The notes under the pieces are model-generated. The model was given only the letters and a program-made list of their open reading frames with translations, was not told where the DNA came from and made no database searches. DNA of 64,000 nt from JAOZHU01 sp964632845 (GTDB lineage: Archaea; Thermoproteota; Bathyarchaeia; Bathyarchaeales; Bathycorpusculaceae). Location of the stretch: the NCBI GenBank assembly GCA_964632845.1, contig CAZWDU010000007.1, positions 1 to 64,000 on the forward strand, written 5' to 3'. Shown piece after piece: positions 36,644 through 45,140 of the stretch. The translations under genes and the position numbers were made by a program. How positions within the stretch are numbered: the first letter of the stretch is position 1; each line of letters begins with the position of its first letter.

Positions 36644-36866
36644 GAAAATGGCTCGGACCTAAGGAAACAACTAAACTAACTGCAATTAAGACAACAATGG
36701 ACATAAAAATTCACGTCATTAAACTTCCCTGCGGGTTATTTATGTGAAGATATCCCAGCCTGCTCCAACATGTGGACTGAAGATAAACCGATGTCCTTTC
36801 AAACCCGGGCATAGTTACAAACCGTAAATTTGAGGAGAAGGAGAGTTTATTTGCATATTGCGTGCG

Positions 36867-37493
36867 CTAGTTTCCATCTTTCAAAGTCACTTTTGCCATG
36901 CAGTCGTAAGTATAACGACGGGTACGGGGAAAACTCCAGAATTCAAGGTAACGGAAAGGGCAGAATTCTACATTGTAGTGTCGCCTTTCTATTTCATTAA
37001 TTGTTCTTTTAACACCCTCTGCGCTTCCATAATCATCAAACAACACAACGGTTCTCGGGTGCATAAGAAGCCGAGCGTTTTCCCAATCGCTTTTGACTAC
37101 ATCATAGGAGTGTCCGCCGTCAATGTAAATGAAATCCATCTTCAGCAAGATTCCCAAGTGCTGGGGTAAAGTTTCACGGCTGTCGCCTTCGAATAAGTGT
37201 ATTGCCGCTCCAGTTCCTTTCAGCATCTTTTTTAGCTCATTATCAAAATGAAGATTAAAACCATAATACTCAACTTTATCATGTACGCCTTTTTTAGTAG
37301 TTTCGATAATTCTCTTAGCGCCTGCTCCACAATCTACACCAATTTCCATTACTCTACAAGGACTTGGGTTCATTTTCTGAATTAGCGACGAAATAATGCG
37401 GTATCTTGGGTGAAATTGATTTCTAAGTTTTATGTTAAATATCAGTGGAAAACGGTTTATGATGACAATTTTTCGAGAACCTGCCTTTATCAT
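36867..37493 (-). CDS. Class I SAM-dependent methyltransferase (Methyltransf_24-like)
   Basis: A 208-residue protein with VMEIGVDCGAGAKRII as motif I, YYGFNLHFDNE, MDFIYIDGGHSYDVVKSDWE with the metal-site acidic residues, and HPRTVVLFDDYGS. It starts within the stop of the upstream GT4 (ATGA at 37490-37493), so the two are coupled. That pairing suggests it methylates the sugar added by that transferase. Confidence 0.82.
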   Translation of the reverse strand: MIKAGSRKIVIINRFPLIFNIKLRNQFHPRYRIISSLIQKMNPSPCRVMEIGVDCGAGAKRIIETTKKGVHDKVEYYGFNLHFDNELKKMLKGTGAAIHLFEGDSRETLPQHLGILLKMDFIYIDGGHSYDVVKSDWENARLLMHPRTVVLFDDYGSAEGVKRTINEIERRHYNVEFCPFRYLEFWSFPRTRRYTYDCMAKVTLKDGN

Positions 37494-38677
37494 TTCAAAC
37501 CCTGCGCGCTAGAAGCTATCGATTTAAGAAAGAGCAGCAGCTCATTTGATGTGCATTCCCAAGAGAATTTTTGCTGCAATAATTTAGCGAAGTTAATTGT
37601 TTTCTTTTCTAATTCCATGCGAAGCGAATTATCTTTCTGCAATAGCTTTACTATAGTGTCAGCAAATTCATCATAATCGCCTTTCCTAACATAAAAAATG
37701 GCAGGGCAGTGACCGTAAATTTCCAAGGTGGAAGGTAACTCATAGGTTATGACCGTGCACCCTGTAGATAAAGCCTCAGATATAGTGAAGCAGAAGCCTT
37801 CATTATGGCTAGGTAACACTAAAACCTTGGAACGGGACAGCAACGAAATTTTGTCTTCGTCTTTGATTACTCCGCCGAGGGTTACATTATCCTGTAACGT
37901 GTACCGTTCTATCAATTGTCTTATCTTTTGTATGTAATAAGGTAGACCTGCACCGATTATGAGTAGCTTGGCTTTAGGCTTTTTTTTAACCACTGTTTTC
38001 CAAATTTTGATCATGTCTAATATGCCCTTATCTGGGCTTAGTCTTCCAACATAGACGGAGTCATACTTTTTTGTTTTCTTTACGTTACCCATGAATTTGC
38101 TGTTCGATAACCAGGGAATTTCAATGCCGTTATGAATCACTTTAACCTGTTTAATTCCTATTTTAGATAATTGTTCACGCGTTGCGTTAGATACTGCTAC
38201 TATACGCCTTGACTTCGAGAGGATTTTCTGGTTAATACTGGCTGTGAGCGCGAAAAAAAGGGCATCACTTCCCTTGAACCCTTCATGAAGTCGAAATTCG
38301 TATTGTTTAATAAACCCCTCTTCCAACTCCGCCCCCGTTAGATGATGAACTATGGTAGCATATGGTATTTTCAAGATTTTTGAGGCTATGAACGCGGGCC
38401 ATAGATTGAAAAAGTCGTGAGTGCTGCAAAGTACGACGTGACATTGTTGCCTATTGTGAAGCTCTACTGTTTTTAGAGGGGCATAAAGTAGCCAGAGCAC
38501 TATTTCAATAGTCATCGGTAACTTGGCGAGTGGAAAGGAATTGATGCGATGGCATGTAACCGCTTTATCACGCCACATTTCCATGTGTTTTTCCATTACG
38601 GTTTTGCTGCCATACCTTGTCTTTCCCTGATTATGCAAAATGAGTTCTAAAGTTACGATATGAAAATGATTATTCAT
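37490..38677 (-). CDS. Family 4 glycosyltransferase
   Basis: A 395-residue GT-B enzyme: YDSVYVGRLSPDKGILDMI opens the donor domain and the E-x7-E motif lies in HNEGFCFTISEALSTG. The N-terminal domain has ATIVHHLTGAELEEGF. It probably works at the cytoplasmic face on a lipid-linked oligosaccharide. Ten bases separate it from the radical SAM gene upstream. Confidence 0.87.
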   Translation of the reverse strand: MNNHFHIVTLELILHNQGKTRYGSKTVMEKHMEMWRDKAVTCHRINSFPLAKLPMTIEIVLWLLYAPLKTVELHNRQQCHVVLCSTHDFFNLWPAFIASKILKIPYATIVHHLTGAELEEGFIKQYEFRLHEGFKGSDALFFALTASINQKILSKSRRIVAVSNATREQLSKIGIKQVKVIHNGIEIPWLSNSKFMGNVKKTKKYDSVYVGRLSPDKGILDMIKIWKTVVKKKPKAKLLIIGAGLPYYIQKIRQLIERYTLQDNVTLGGVIKDEDKISLLSRSKVLVLPSHNEGFCFTISEALSTGCTVITYELPSTLEIYGHCPAIFYVRKGDYDEFADTIVKLLQKDNSLRMELEKKTINFAKLLQQKFSWECTSNELLLFLKSIASSAQGLK

Positions 38678-38686
38678 AGAAGTTCA

Positions 38687-40120
38687 TTATTTGTGTTCTT
38701 TGTCTTTTAGACGTCTGCTAGCCAGTCGTTTGATTATGTACTTTTGAAACTCCGTTCCAGATACGAATATCCTGTCAAATTCTCTTCGGTCTCTCAAAAT
38801 CTGTTTTGCAAGTTTTACGATATAACGTGGTCTGTAGTAGAATTTTACGTGAAAATCGTCGACTGCATTAACAATCTCTTCTGCAGAGAAGTTCGGATAC
38901 TCCACAATGCATTCTTGGAGACCTTGTCCGTTCAAATATTGGTTATTTCTTAAGCACGCATGCTCTGAGCAGTAATTGTATAACTCTGTGCCAGGGAGTG
39001 GCATCGCAACATTACATTGCAAAAGGTCACAATCCAACTCCTTCGCAAGTGCAATTGTCTTCTCTATGCTCTTCTCCGTCTCTCCAGGTAATCCAATAAT
39101 GAAGCAACCATATACCATTATGCCCACCTTGTGGCATTCGCGTGCAAATTGTTTCATTTTCTCTGGTGTGGTTCCTTTTTTAATATTATTAAGTATCATT
39201 TGGTCGCCTGACTCAAATCCAACTATAAGCAATCTGCAACCGGCATCTTTCATCTTCTTTAACGTATCATATTTCACATCTGCTCTAGCATTCGCCGACC
39301 ATGTTACATCCATCGGTTTTATCAACTCGCAAATTTTCTTCACGTGGGCAAGATCAGCTGTAAATGTGTCATCTTCAAACAGGATTTCCTTAACTTGCGG
39401 CAACTCGTTCTTAACAAACTTCACTTCTGCAGCTACATTTTGAGGGGATCTAGAGCGATACTGCCTGCCCATGAACGTTTGTGGCCAAAGACAAAATGTA
39501 CATGAATAAGGGCATCCTCTTCCCGTGTAGATGCTCACGTACGGGTGAAGTATTTGCGGCAATCTATACACCGAAATCTGGAGGTCCCTGTTGTAGATAT
39601 TACTCACAAAAGGAAGGGCGTCCAACTCTTCTATAAAAGCCCTGTCAGGGTTATGAATTACCTTACCATTTGTTTTCCAGCTTAACCCCTTTATACTGAT
39701 AGGCTCTTTTCCTTCAGCTAGTTCCGCTACAGTGTAATCGAATTCTTTTCGCGCTACAAAATCTACAGCGTTGGATACATTTAGCACGCTTTCTGGAAGG
39801 ACGCTAACGTGAGGACCAGTGAATACTGTTTTGACATCCTTTTTCACTTCTTTAATCTTCTCAGCAACCATGAGATCATTCGTTACAGTCGGCGTAGTTG
39901 TATACAAAACCACTAAATCGTATTTGTCCACTATTTTAATCACGTCGTCAATTCCAGCACCTTCAGCTGGGCAATCAAAAACTCGCCCCTCTGTGAGTCC
40001 AGCTGCATAGCATAGCCAAACGGGATAGAACATGCCTTTCACTTTGCGTGTTGCTGGGAATCGGGTACCAGCACCATCATATCTATCGAACGATGGAGGA
40101 TTCAAGAAAAGAGTTTTCAT
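38687..40120 (-). CDS. B12-binding-domain radical SAM enzyme, HpnJ-like
   Basis: A 477-residue protein: an N-terminal cobalamin-binding-type domain (about 1-150), then the radical SAM core with CPYSCTFC at residues 203-210 (CxxxCxxC), the GFESGD segment and GCFIIGLPGETEKS. The N-terminus MKTLFLNPPSFD with TRFPATRK and YPVWLCYAAGL is characteristic of HpnJ-like proteins, known from hopanoid cyclitol-ether formation and related to archaeal lipid-modifying enzymes. Here it leads two glycan genes, so a head-group or sugar carbon-skeleton reaction is a reasonable guess. Confidence 0.85.
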   Translation of the reverse strand: MKTLFLNPPSFDRYDGAGTRFPATRKVKGMFYPVWLCYAAGLTEGRVFDCPAEGAGIDDVIKIVDKYDLVVLYTTTPTVTNDLMVAEKIKEVKKDVKTVFTGPHVSVLPESVLNVSNAVDFVARKEFDYTVAELAEGKEPISIKGLSWKTNGKVIHNPDRAFIEELDALPFVSNIYNRDLQISVYRLPQILHPYVSIYTGRGCPYSCTFCLWPQTFMGRQYRSRSPQNVAAEVKFVKNELPQVKEILFEDDTFTADLAHVKKICELIKPMDVTWSANARADVKYDTLKKMKDAGCRLLIVGFESGDQMILNNIKKGTTPEKMKQFARECHKVGIMVYGCFIIGLPGETEKSIEKTIALAKELDCDLLQCNVAMPLPGTELYNYCSEHACLRNNQYLNGQGLQECIVEYPNFSAEEIVNAVDDFHVKFYYRPRYIVKLAKQILRDRREFDRIFVSGTEFQKYIIKRLASRRLKDKEHK

Positions 40121-40348
40121 ATACTATTCCTCTGAGAGCGAGATATTCCTGTTTTGATGCTTGGAAACCTAGGCACTAAATCGCCACGGTGGAATTATCC
40201 TATAAATAGTATCGCGTTTTTCGGGCAAGGCTTGTCTAATATTCAGTTTTATGTTTATCTAATCTGGTAGAGGTGCAAATTTAACTTGTTCAGAAAGACG
40301 TACCTTTCGTAATCTGCATTGCACCATTTTATTCTATCTCTTAGTTAA

Positions 40349-41458
40349 CTACCTGCTCCATGTGACATCTTTAGTCCATAGGTTCCTCAGTGTAGCTGTA
40401 GCGAGATATGTCTGCTGTAACACCCATGTTCTATAGTTCTTAAACGGTAAGAGTAACAATCCTACTCCTATCAAAATCGAAGATGGAATAGACAGATAGA
40501 ATGTGGCGCTCGCTATTAGAAGCACTACGCTGGCTACTAGTAGCCATGGATTAGCCACATGTAGCCACCAGTTAATCTTCCAGACTTTCTCAAATTCGGT
40601 ATATTTGTATACTCCCCTTTTTTTGACGTATCTTTTTGTTTCTAGAAAGCTTAACAGTAAGTGCTGTGCTCTTCTTGTTTTCCTAAGAAGCCTATTTCCT
40701 CTTACAGGCTCACTTACACTCACATCGTCAATTTGAATAGCTCTATACCCCATTAAGGCTATAAAAGAGCCAAAAGCGCTGTCATCGCTTCCAAGAAAGC
40801 AAGGCAAGCCTGTTTCACGGAGAATTTCCGCTTTGATTACTAGAAAGGGACCGTTATGAACAGCTGTGCTGTGAACCTTTGACTCCGCCACTCGAAGGAT
40901 ATTGTAATAGTTCCGGTATGTGTCCTCAAGAAATGCATTTCCATTTTCCGCGTACGTTATGCAGGCCGTCACCGAGCCCACGCATGGGTCAGCTAAATAT
41001 TCTATAGCCTTACTGACTGCTTCAGGCTTCCAATAAGCATCTGCATCTGTAAATATAACGGCTTCACTTGCTGGATTAACGTATTTCAAAGCAGTATTCA
41101 GAGCTTGAAGCTTTCCTCGGCGGGCGTCTTCCACAATAAGTTTCAATTCGCTCTCAGAATGTTTTTGAGCCCACGAATTTACTATCTGTTGAGTGCGGTC
41201 AATACTAGCCGAGTCGACTACCACAATTTCGAGTTTATCTTTTGAATAGTTCTGTTTGAGCAAGTCATCAAGTTTCTCTGCTATTAACTCTTCTTCGTTG
41301 TAAGTCGGTAGTATGATTGTGGCTTTTGGCTTGTAATTTCCATCGGTCTTTACCCTCCATGGTTTAGACAGCCATTTGTTTTTAGCGTAGAAATAATAGG
41401 ATAGTGGCACTCCGAAATGTATTCCTAAAAGTGACAAAGCTACTATGAGATAGAGCAT
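40349..41458 (-). CDS. Family 2 glycosyltransferase with membrane segments
   Basis: A 369-residue enzyme with an N-terminal membrane helix, KATIILPTYNEEE, IVVVDSASIDRT, FTDADAYWKPEA (DAD metal site) and GSDDSAFGSFIAL, then two C-terminal hydrophobic segments (about 300-345). The processive QxxRW motif is absent, so a single-transfer membrane GT2 is more likely. It stands alone with 228 bases upstream of the radical SAM gene. Confidence 0.86.
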   Translation of the reverse strand: MLYLIVALSLLGIHFGVPLSYYFYAKNKWLSKPWRVKTDGNYKPKATIILPTYNEEELIAEKLDDLLKQNYSKDKLEIVVVDSASIDRTQQIVNSWAQKHSESELKLIVEDARRGKLQALNTALKYVNPASEAVIFTDADAYWKPEAVSKAIEYLADPCVGSVTACITYAENGNAFLEDTYRNYYNILRVAESKVHSTAVHNGPFLVIKAEILRETGLPCFLGSDDSAFGSFIALMGYRAIQIDDVSVSEPVRGNRLLRKTRRAQHLLLSFLETKRYVKKRGVYKYTEFEKVWKINWWLHVANPWLLVASVVLLIASATFYLSIPSSILIGVGLLLLPFKNYRTWVLQQTYLATATLRNLWTKDVTWSR

Positions 41459-41530
41459 TTTCTTATTAATCTCAGTGGGTTAAAAGACGATGGGGGGCCT
41501 TCTTGTCTTCAGAGGCTACTGGGAGAAATT

Positions 41531-41800
41531 TCAAAAACCTGCCAGCGCTCTGTTCATAAAATGGAATATGCGTTCTACATCTAACACTATCGTCTGATAG
41601 ACAGATTTAGGGATATTGAAGTGAGCCGCTTGCCTGTTTATGAATCTAACAATCTTTTGTTCAGGAAAGTCCTCTAATTTTTTCTTCAAAGCCCATTTTA
41701 GGATTAAATCCAAGTTAAACACTTTATTATCTCTGCGAAGCCTTTCAGAAATATAGCTTCTAAGCGCCCAGAACCGCCAGTAACTAAAACTTTTATTCAT
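41531..41800 (-). CDS. Hypothetical basic protein
   Basis: About 89 residues from ATG 41800 (MNKSFSYWRFWALRS), overlapping the DUF1616 gene by eight bases. An ATG at 41818 would add six residues. It is helical, rich in Arg, Lys and Phe, with no membrane segment or known motif. Translational coupling to DUF1616 suggests an accessory role there. Confidence 0.5.
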   Translation of the reverse strand: MNKSFSYWRFWALRSYISERLRRDNKVFNLDLILKWALKKKLEDFPEQKIVRFINRQAAHFNIPKSVYQTIVLDVERIFHFMNRALAGF

Positions 41801-42617
41801 GCTGTCTAACAGTCGCAAATAACTGTAGAGACCTGTAGGGTTCTTCCCAACTTTCTATGTCAGCATAGAGAAGAAACTCAAGCTTCATTTTCTCGCCAAT
41901 CTTTTCTGGAGTGAAAGTAAAGTTTTGCTGCCACGCTTCCTCATTTCTCAGCCTTACTATGCCAATTGCCGCTAAAGTCTCGTTGTCGAGCTTAACGCTG
42001 ATATTATACCCCACTTCTTGATATTCATGGTTCACAATGCCGATGATAATTGTTCCATTTTCGCCAAGTGTCAAGTTTAGTGGGTAATCCGAAATTTTCC
42101 CATTTGGACCTAAAACGTAGAACTCAGTGAATCGCTCTCCAACCCTAGACATAGACACAAAATAAACTGTCAGACTTCCAGCCACCGCAACGAACGCCAC
42201 AAACGCCATCAGCATAATCATATTTGCCCTGCTCATCTCTCGCCACCTGGGCAAATTAACCGAAACAGAAGGAACGAACTTCTCCTCAACTGCCAGACTC
42301 TTCCTCCTGTATGCGGTAGCTATTGACATGAACAAGATGAACACAAACAGCGATAAGAGAACTGGATAAAGCGTTATGCCCCAAGGCGTGTAGTTTAGGG
42401 CTAAGCCTAGCAAGGGCACAATTGATAGGCTGAGTCCTATGCTCAAAGCGGTTCTTTCAACGGCTCCGAGATCCTTCTTTTTTGGAAATAGAGCACATAC
42501 TATCATGTAGCCTGGAAAAAAAAGGACAAGGGGCACTCCTATTAAGGTGCAGATAGGCGTGTCAGGGAAGAGGGCAACAGCAAAAATTTGCAGTAGTGAT
42601 AAGCTATTTACGAGCAT
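41793..42617 (-). CDS. DUF1616 family membrane protein
   Basis: A 274-residue protein with four to five helices in the first half, including the family-type PLVLFFPGYMIVCALFPKK and ERTALSIGLSLSIVPLLGL. Its C-terminal extracellular domain of about 110 residues (FYVLGPNGKISDYPLNL) resembles an immunoglobulin-like fold. DUF1616 proteins are common in archaeal surface-glycan regions. Function unknown. The GT2 gene lies 23 bases upstream. Confidence 0.82.
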   Translation of the reverse strand: MLVNSLSLLQIFAVALFPDTPICTLIGVPLVLFFPGYMIVCALFPKKKDLGAVERTALSIGLSLSIVPLLGLALNYTPWGITLYPVLLSLFVFILFMSIATAYRRKSLAVEEKFVPSVSVNLPRWREMSRANMIMLMAFVAFVAVAGSLTVYFVSMSRVGERFTEFYVLGPNGKISDYPLNLTLGENGTIIIGIVNHEYQEVGYNISVKLDNETLAAIGIVRLRNEEAWQQNFTFTPEKIGEKMKLEFLLYADIESWEEPYRSLQLFATVRQHE

Positions 42618-42640
42618 TAAATCGTTTTCTAGGTTAAGCT

Positions 42641-43561
42641 TTAAGCGCCTATGCCTCCGTGTTGTACATCAGTCCTTTCGTTGGACCGGAGAATTCGTTT
42701 TTCCATCCTCTTCAAAAGTAGGGCAACGGTAGCTACTGTCAATCCTTGCACTCCAACCAAGAATAGTATGCTTCCGAAGAGGAGCCAGTTAAACTCAAAA
42801 ACTCCGACAAAGAAGTTGAGGTACAGAGCATAGCACACAACAACGGCAGCGGGAATCATCGCAGCTGCTGCTATGGCTGAGAAAAGGAAAATTGGGTTAT
42901 ACCTTCTGGCAAGGTCTACTATCGCTCGCAGTATCTGGAAGCCACTGCGCCAGGTGGAAAGGCGGGGTTTTCCGATTCTGTTTCTATAGTTTATTGGCAC
43001 TTCGGTTACGCGGTGTTCAGTTGCCATTTGAGCCAGTATTTCCACTTCTGTTCTGAAATCTTTAGACTTCAACTCAAGCTTTCTGGCAACATCGGTTTTG
43101 AATAAGTACATTCCAGAACACACGTCTGAGAAGTCGCTTCCGAATAGAAGGTTGAAGGCTCCTGTGAGTACCGAGTTTCCAAATCTGTGGGCTAAGCTTA
43201 TGTTTTCTCTGTTCCTGACGCCGACAACTTGTGAGTACTGCTCACCGTGATTCAATAACCGTTCAATATCCCTTGCGCAGTAAGTGTAGTCTCCATCCAT
43301 TAGGAGCAAATAAGGCGTTTTCACGTAGTCTATCGCTGTTTTTACAGCTCCTGTTTTGCCGCCTCCATGTTGAAAGACTAAGTCAACCCCGTTCTTCACA
43401 GATATATCCACGCTTTGATCCTTTGAGTATCCGTCAACCACTAGAATGTTGTTGTAGCCCTCTCTTCTTAGCTCCTCAATCACTCGTCCTAGTGCTGCTT
43501 CCTCGTTCAACACGGGCAGAACAACAGTAACTTGGTCTTTAGCTACGGGCAAAACATACAC
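42641..43561 (-). CDS. Family 2 glycosyltransferase, dolichyl-phosphate hexose synthase type
   Basis: A 306-residue protein: VTVVLPVLNEEAALG, ILVVDGYSKDQS, LLMDGDYTY as metal site, VCSGMYLFKTDVA, and two C-terminal membrane helices (about 226-285). This matches archaeal polyprenyl-phosphate glucosyl/mannosyl transferases, which charge dolichol-phosphate for surface glycosylation. The sugar is not predictable. Confidence 0.85.
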   Translation of the reverse strand: MYVLPVAKDQVTVVLPVLNEEAALGRVIEELRREGYNNILVVDGYSKDQSVDISVKNGVDLVFQHGGGKTGAVKTAIDYVKTPYLLLMDGDYTYCARDIERLLNHGEQYSQVVGVRNRENISLAHRFGNSVLTGAFNLLFGSDFSDVCSGMYLFKTDVARKLELKSKDFRTEVEILAQMATEHRVTEVPINYRNRIGKPRLSTWRSGFQILRAIVDLARRYNPIFLFSAIAAAAMIPAAVVVCYALYLNFFVGVFEFNWLLFGSILFLVGVQGLTVATVALLLKRMEKRILRSNERTDVQHGGIGA

Positions 43562-43572
43562 TACTGTATTGC

Positions 43573-44553
43573 TTAAAATGTAATCATGTAGAGGACAAAA
43601 TTTCCTAAGGCATGGGCAGTTATCGGCGCTATTAGGCTATCAGTGGCTATTGCTAGGCACCCAAACACGACGCCAGCGCCGTAGGCAACCAAAATTTCCA
43701 GCGGGTTCATCCAGCCAATGTGCATTAAACCGAACATTATGGATGAAATGCCTATAGCTTGCCATTTGGGTGCCACCTTCTCTAACGATCCTTGAAGTAA
43801 ACCGCGGAAGAGTAGTTCTTCTACAACGCCAACCATGATGGCTGGCACGATTACAATGTAGGCAATCATTTGAACCAAGCTTACGCCCGCGAGAAGGGGC
43901 TGAGGTCTTAGAAGGATATATTCAATCAATCCTATAACTACTCCAATAGCTGCTCCCATGCATAGTTGCAAGCTAATGTGGCATTTGCCAGTGGCCAATC
44001 TCAAATCTCTAGCTGAAATTCCTCGGTAAACCAAGTAGAGTATTATGGTGACTAGAATTAACGTGTAGATTGTCGGGAGAAAAATGGGCATATCCAAGAA
44101 ACCTAGTGGAAACGGCGATAAAACCACCCTTGTGACAAATACAAGTGCCACCGCTTCAATAGCCCCTCGTAGCCAGGTGTTGTTTCCGCTCAAAGAGACC
44201 GCCAAAACAGGAAGGCAAACCAAACCCACAATTGACAGCGCAAGTCCGTACACCGCGAATGTACTGTTTAATAATAGTTCCTCCAAAAGAACCATGAACG
44301 TCAAGACACCGAAAATGATTGAGGTTTTGCCCTTGCTCTCACATTTCTCGGATTTCCAAGTAAACACGCCTAATACGAATAGTACGCCGAGCGCAGTAAA
44401 GGTTATGGTAGAGGTAATGTGAAGCTCATAAGTGTAGCCAAATCTAGATAGTAAAGCTATGTATGCTGGAATGAATGCTAGGAGAACGGCTGCTGTTGAA
44501 AAAATAGTCTTTCTCAGCACTACGCGTGAAATAATGGAAACCAAATTAAACAC
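43573..44553 (-). CDS. CPBP-family intramembrane metalloprotease
   Basis: A 326-residue membrane protein with eight or more helices. The Abi/CPBP (Rce1-like) motifs are in the last third: EELLFRG at residues 245-251, FGLMHIG with His278, and AHALGNF with His314 and Asn318. These residues form the protease site in the family. Substrates are unknown. Archaeal members may process surface proteins or prenylated peptides. It lies 12 bases from the neighbouring GT2. Confidence 0.88.
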   Translation of the reverse strand: MFNLVSIISRVVLRKTIFSTAAVLLAFIPAYIALLSRFGYTYELHITSTITFTALGVLFVLGVFTWKSEKCESKGKTSIIFGVLTFMVLLEELLLNSTFAVYGLALSIVGLVCLPVLAVSLSGNNTWLRGAIEAVALVFVTRVVLSPFPLGFLDMPIFLPTIYTLILVTIILYLVYRGISARDLRLATGKCHISLQLCMGAAIGVVIGLIEYILLRPQPLLAGVSLVQMIAYIVIVPAIMVGVVEELLFRGLLQGSLEKVAPKWQAIGISSIMFGLMHIGWMNPLEILVAYGAGVVFGCLAIATDSLIAPITAHALGNFVLYMITF

Positions 44554-44591
44554 GGGAAAAGTTTGAACTGTAAAATGCCCGTTTCTATCGG

Positions 44592-44990
44592 TTAGCTTAA
44601 CAGGATATTATAGACTTTTAGGGCGACGATTATGAAGAAGAGTATCGATAGCAGTGCCGAAATTGGAAGCCAACTCTTTCTAAATTCTACCAAGCTTCTC
44701 CGTAATTTGCCGCATGCAGGGTCACTTACTTCTAGATAAAACAGTAAGCCAATAACCACTAAACTGAGCCAAAGCTGTGAAGCAACGACGGCTCCAGCGT
44801 ACGCTTCTACAAGTACTGTTGTTCCAAGCATCGAAGAGCCTAGAACCGATGACCCTAGCACGGATGATGATCCTAAAACTGAAACACCGAGGGTTGTCGA
44901 AAGACCAAACGCTGGAGCTGCGACAGTAAGTGAACTTACTACTATCAAAACAACGAAAAGCACAAGTAGACTTGCTAAGCTGCGTTCCAT
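44592..44990 (-). CDS. Small membrane protein with Val-Leu-Gly-Ser repeats
   Basis: A 132-residue protein with a signal-like N-terminal helix (LASLLVLFVVLIVVSSL), a low-complexity run of four VLGSS-type units (about residues 36-57) and two C-terminal helices. No family recognised. It is placed 38 bases upstream of the CPBP protease on the same strand, so it could be a partner or substrate. Confidence 0.6.
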   Translation of the reverse strand: MERSLASLLVLFVVLIVVSSLTVAAPAFGLSTTLGVSVLGSSSVLGSSVLGSSMLGTTVLVEAYAGAVVASQLWLSLVVIGLLFYLEVSDPACGKLRRSLVEFRKSWLPISALLSILFFIIVALKVYNILLS

Positions 44991-45140
44991 GTAGCAAACC
45001 CTATCTGTAATTCCATATATTACGATTCACTTTATAAACTATTGTTCGATTTTCGACTATCCCATTGACTCCTTCAATAATTGCCTAACTTGACGAGGTT
45101 TTAGCCTGCTTCTTATGAGCGCCGCCAGTCACCAAAACCT

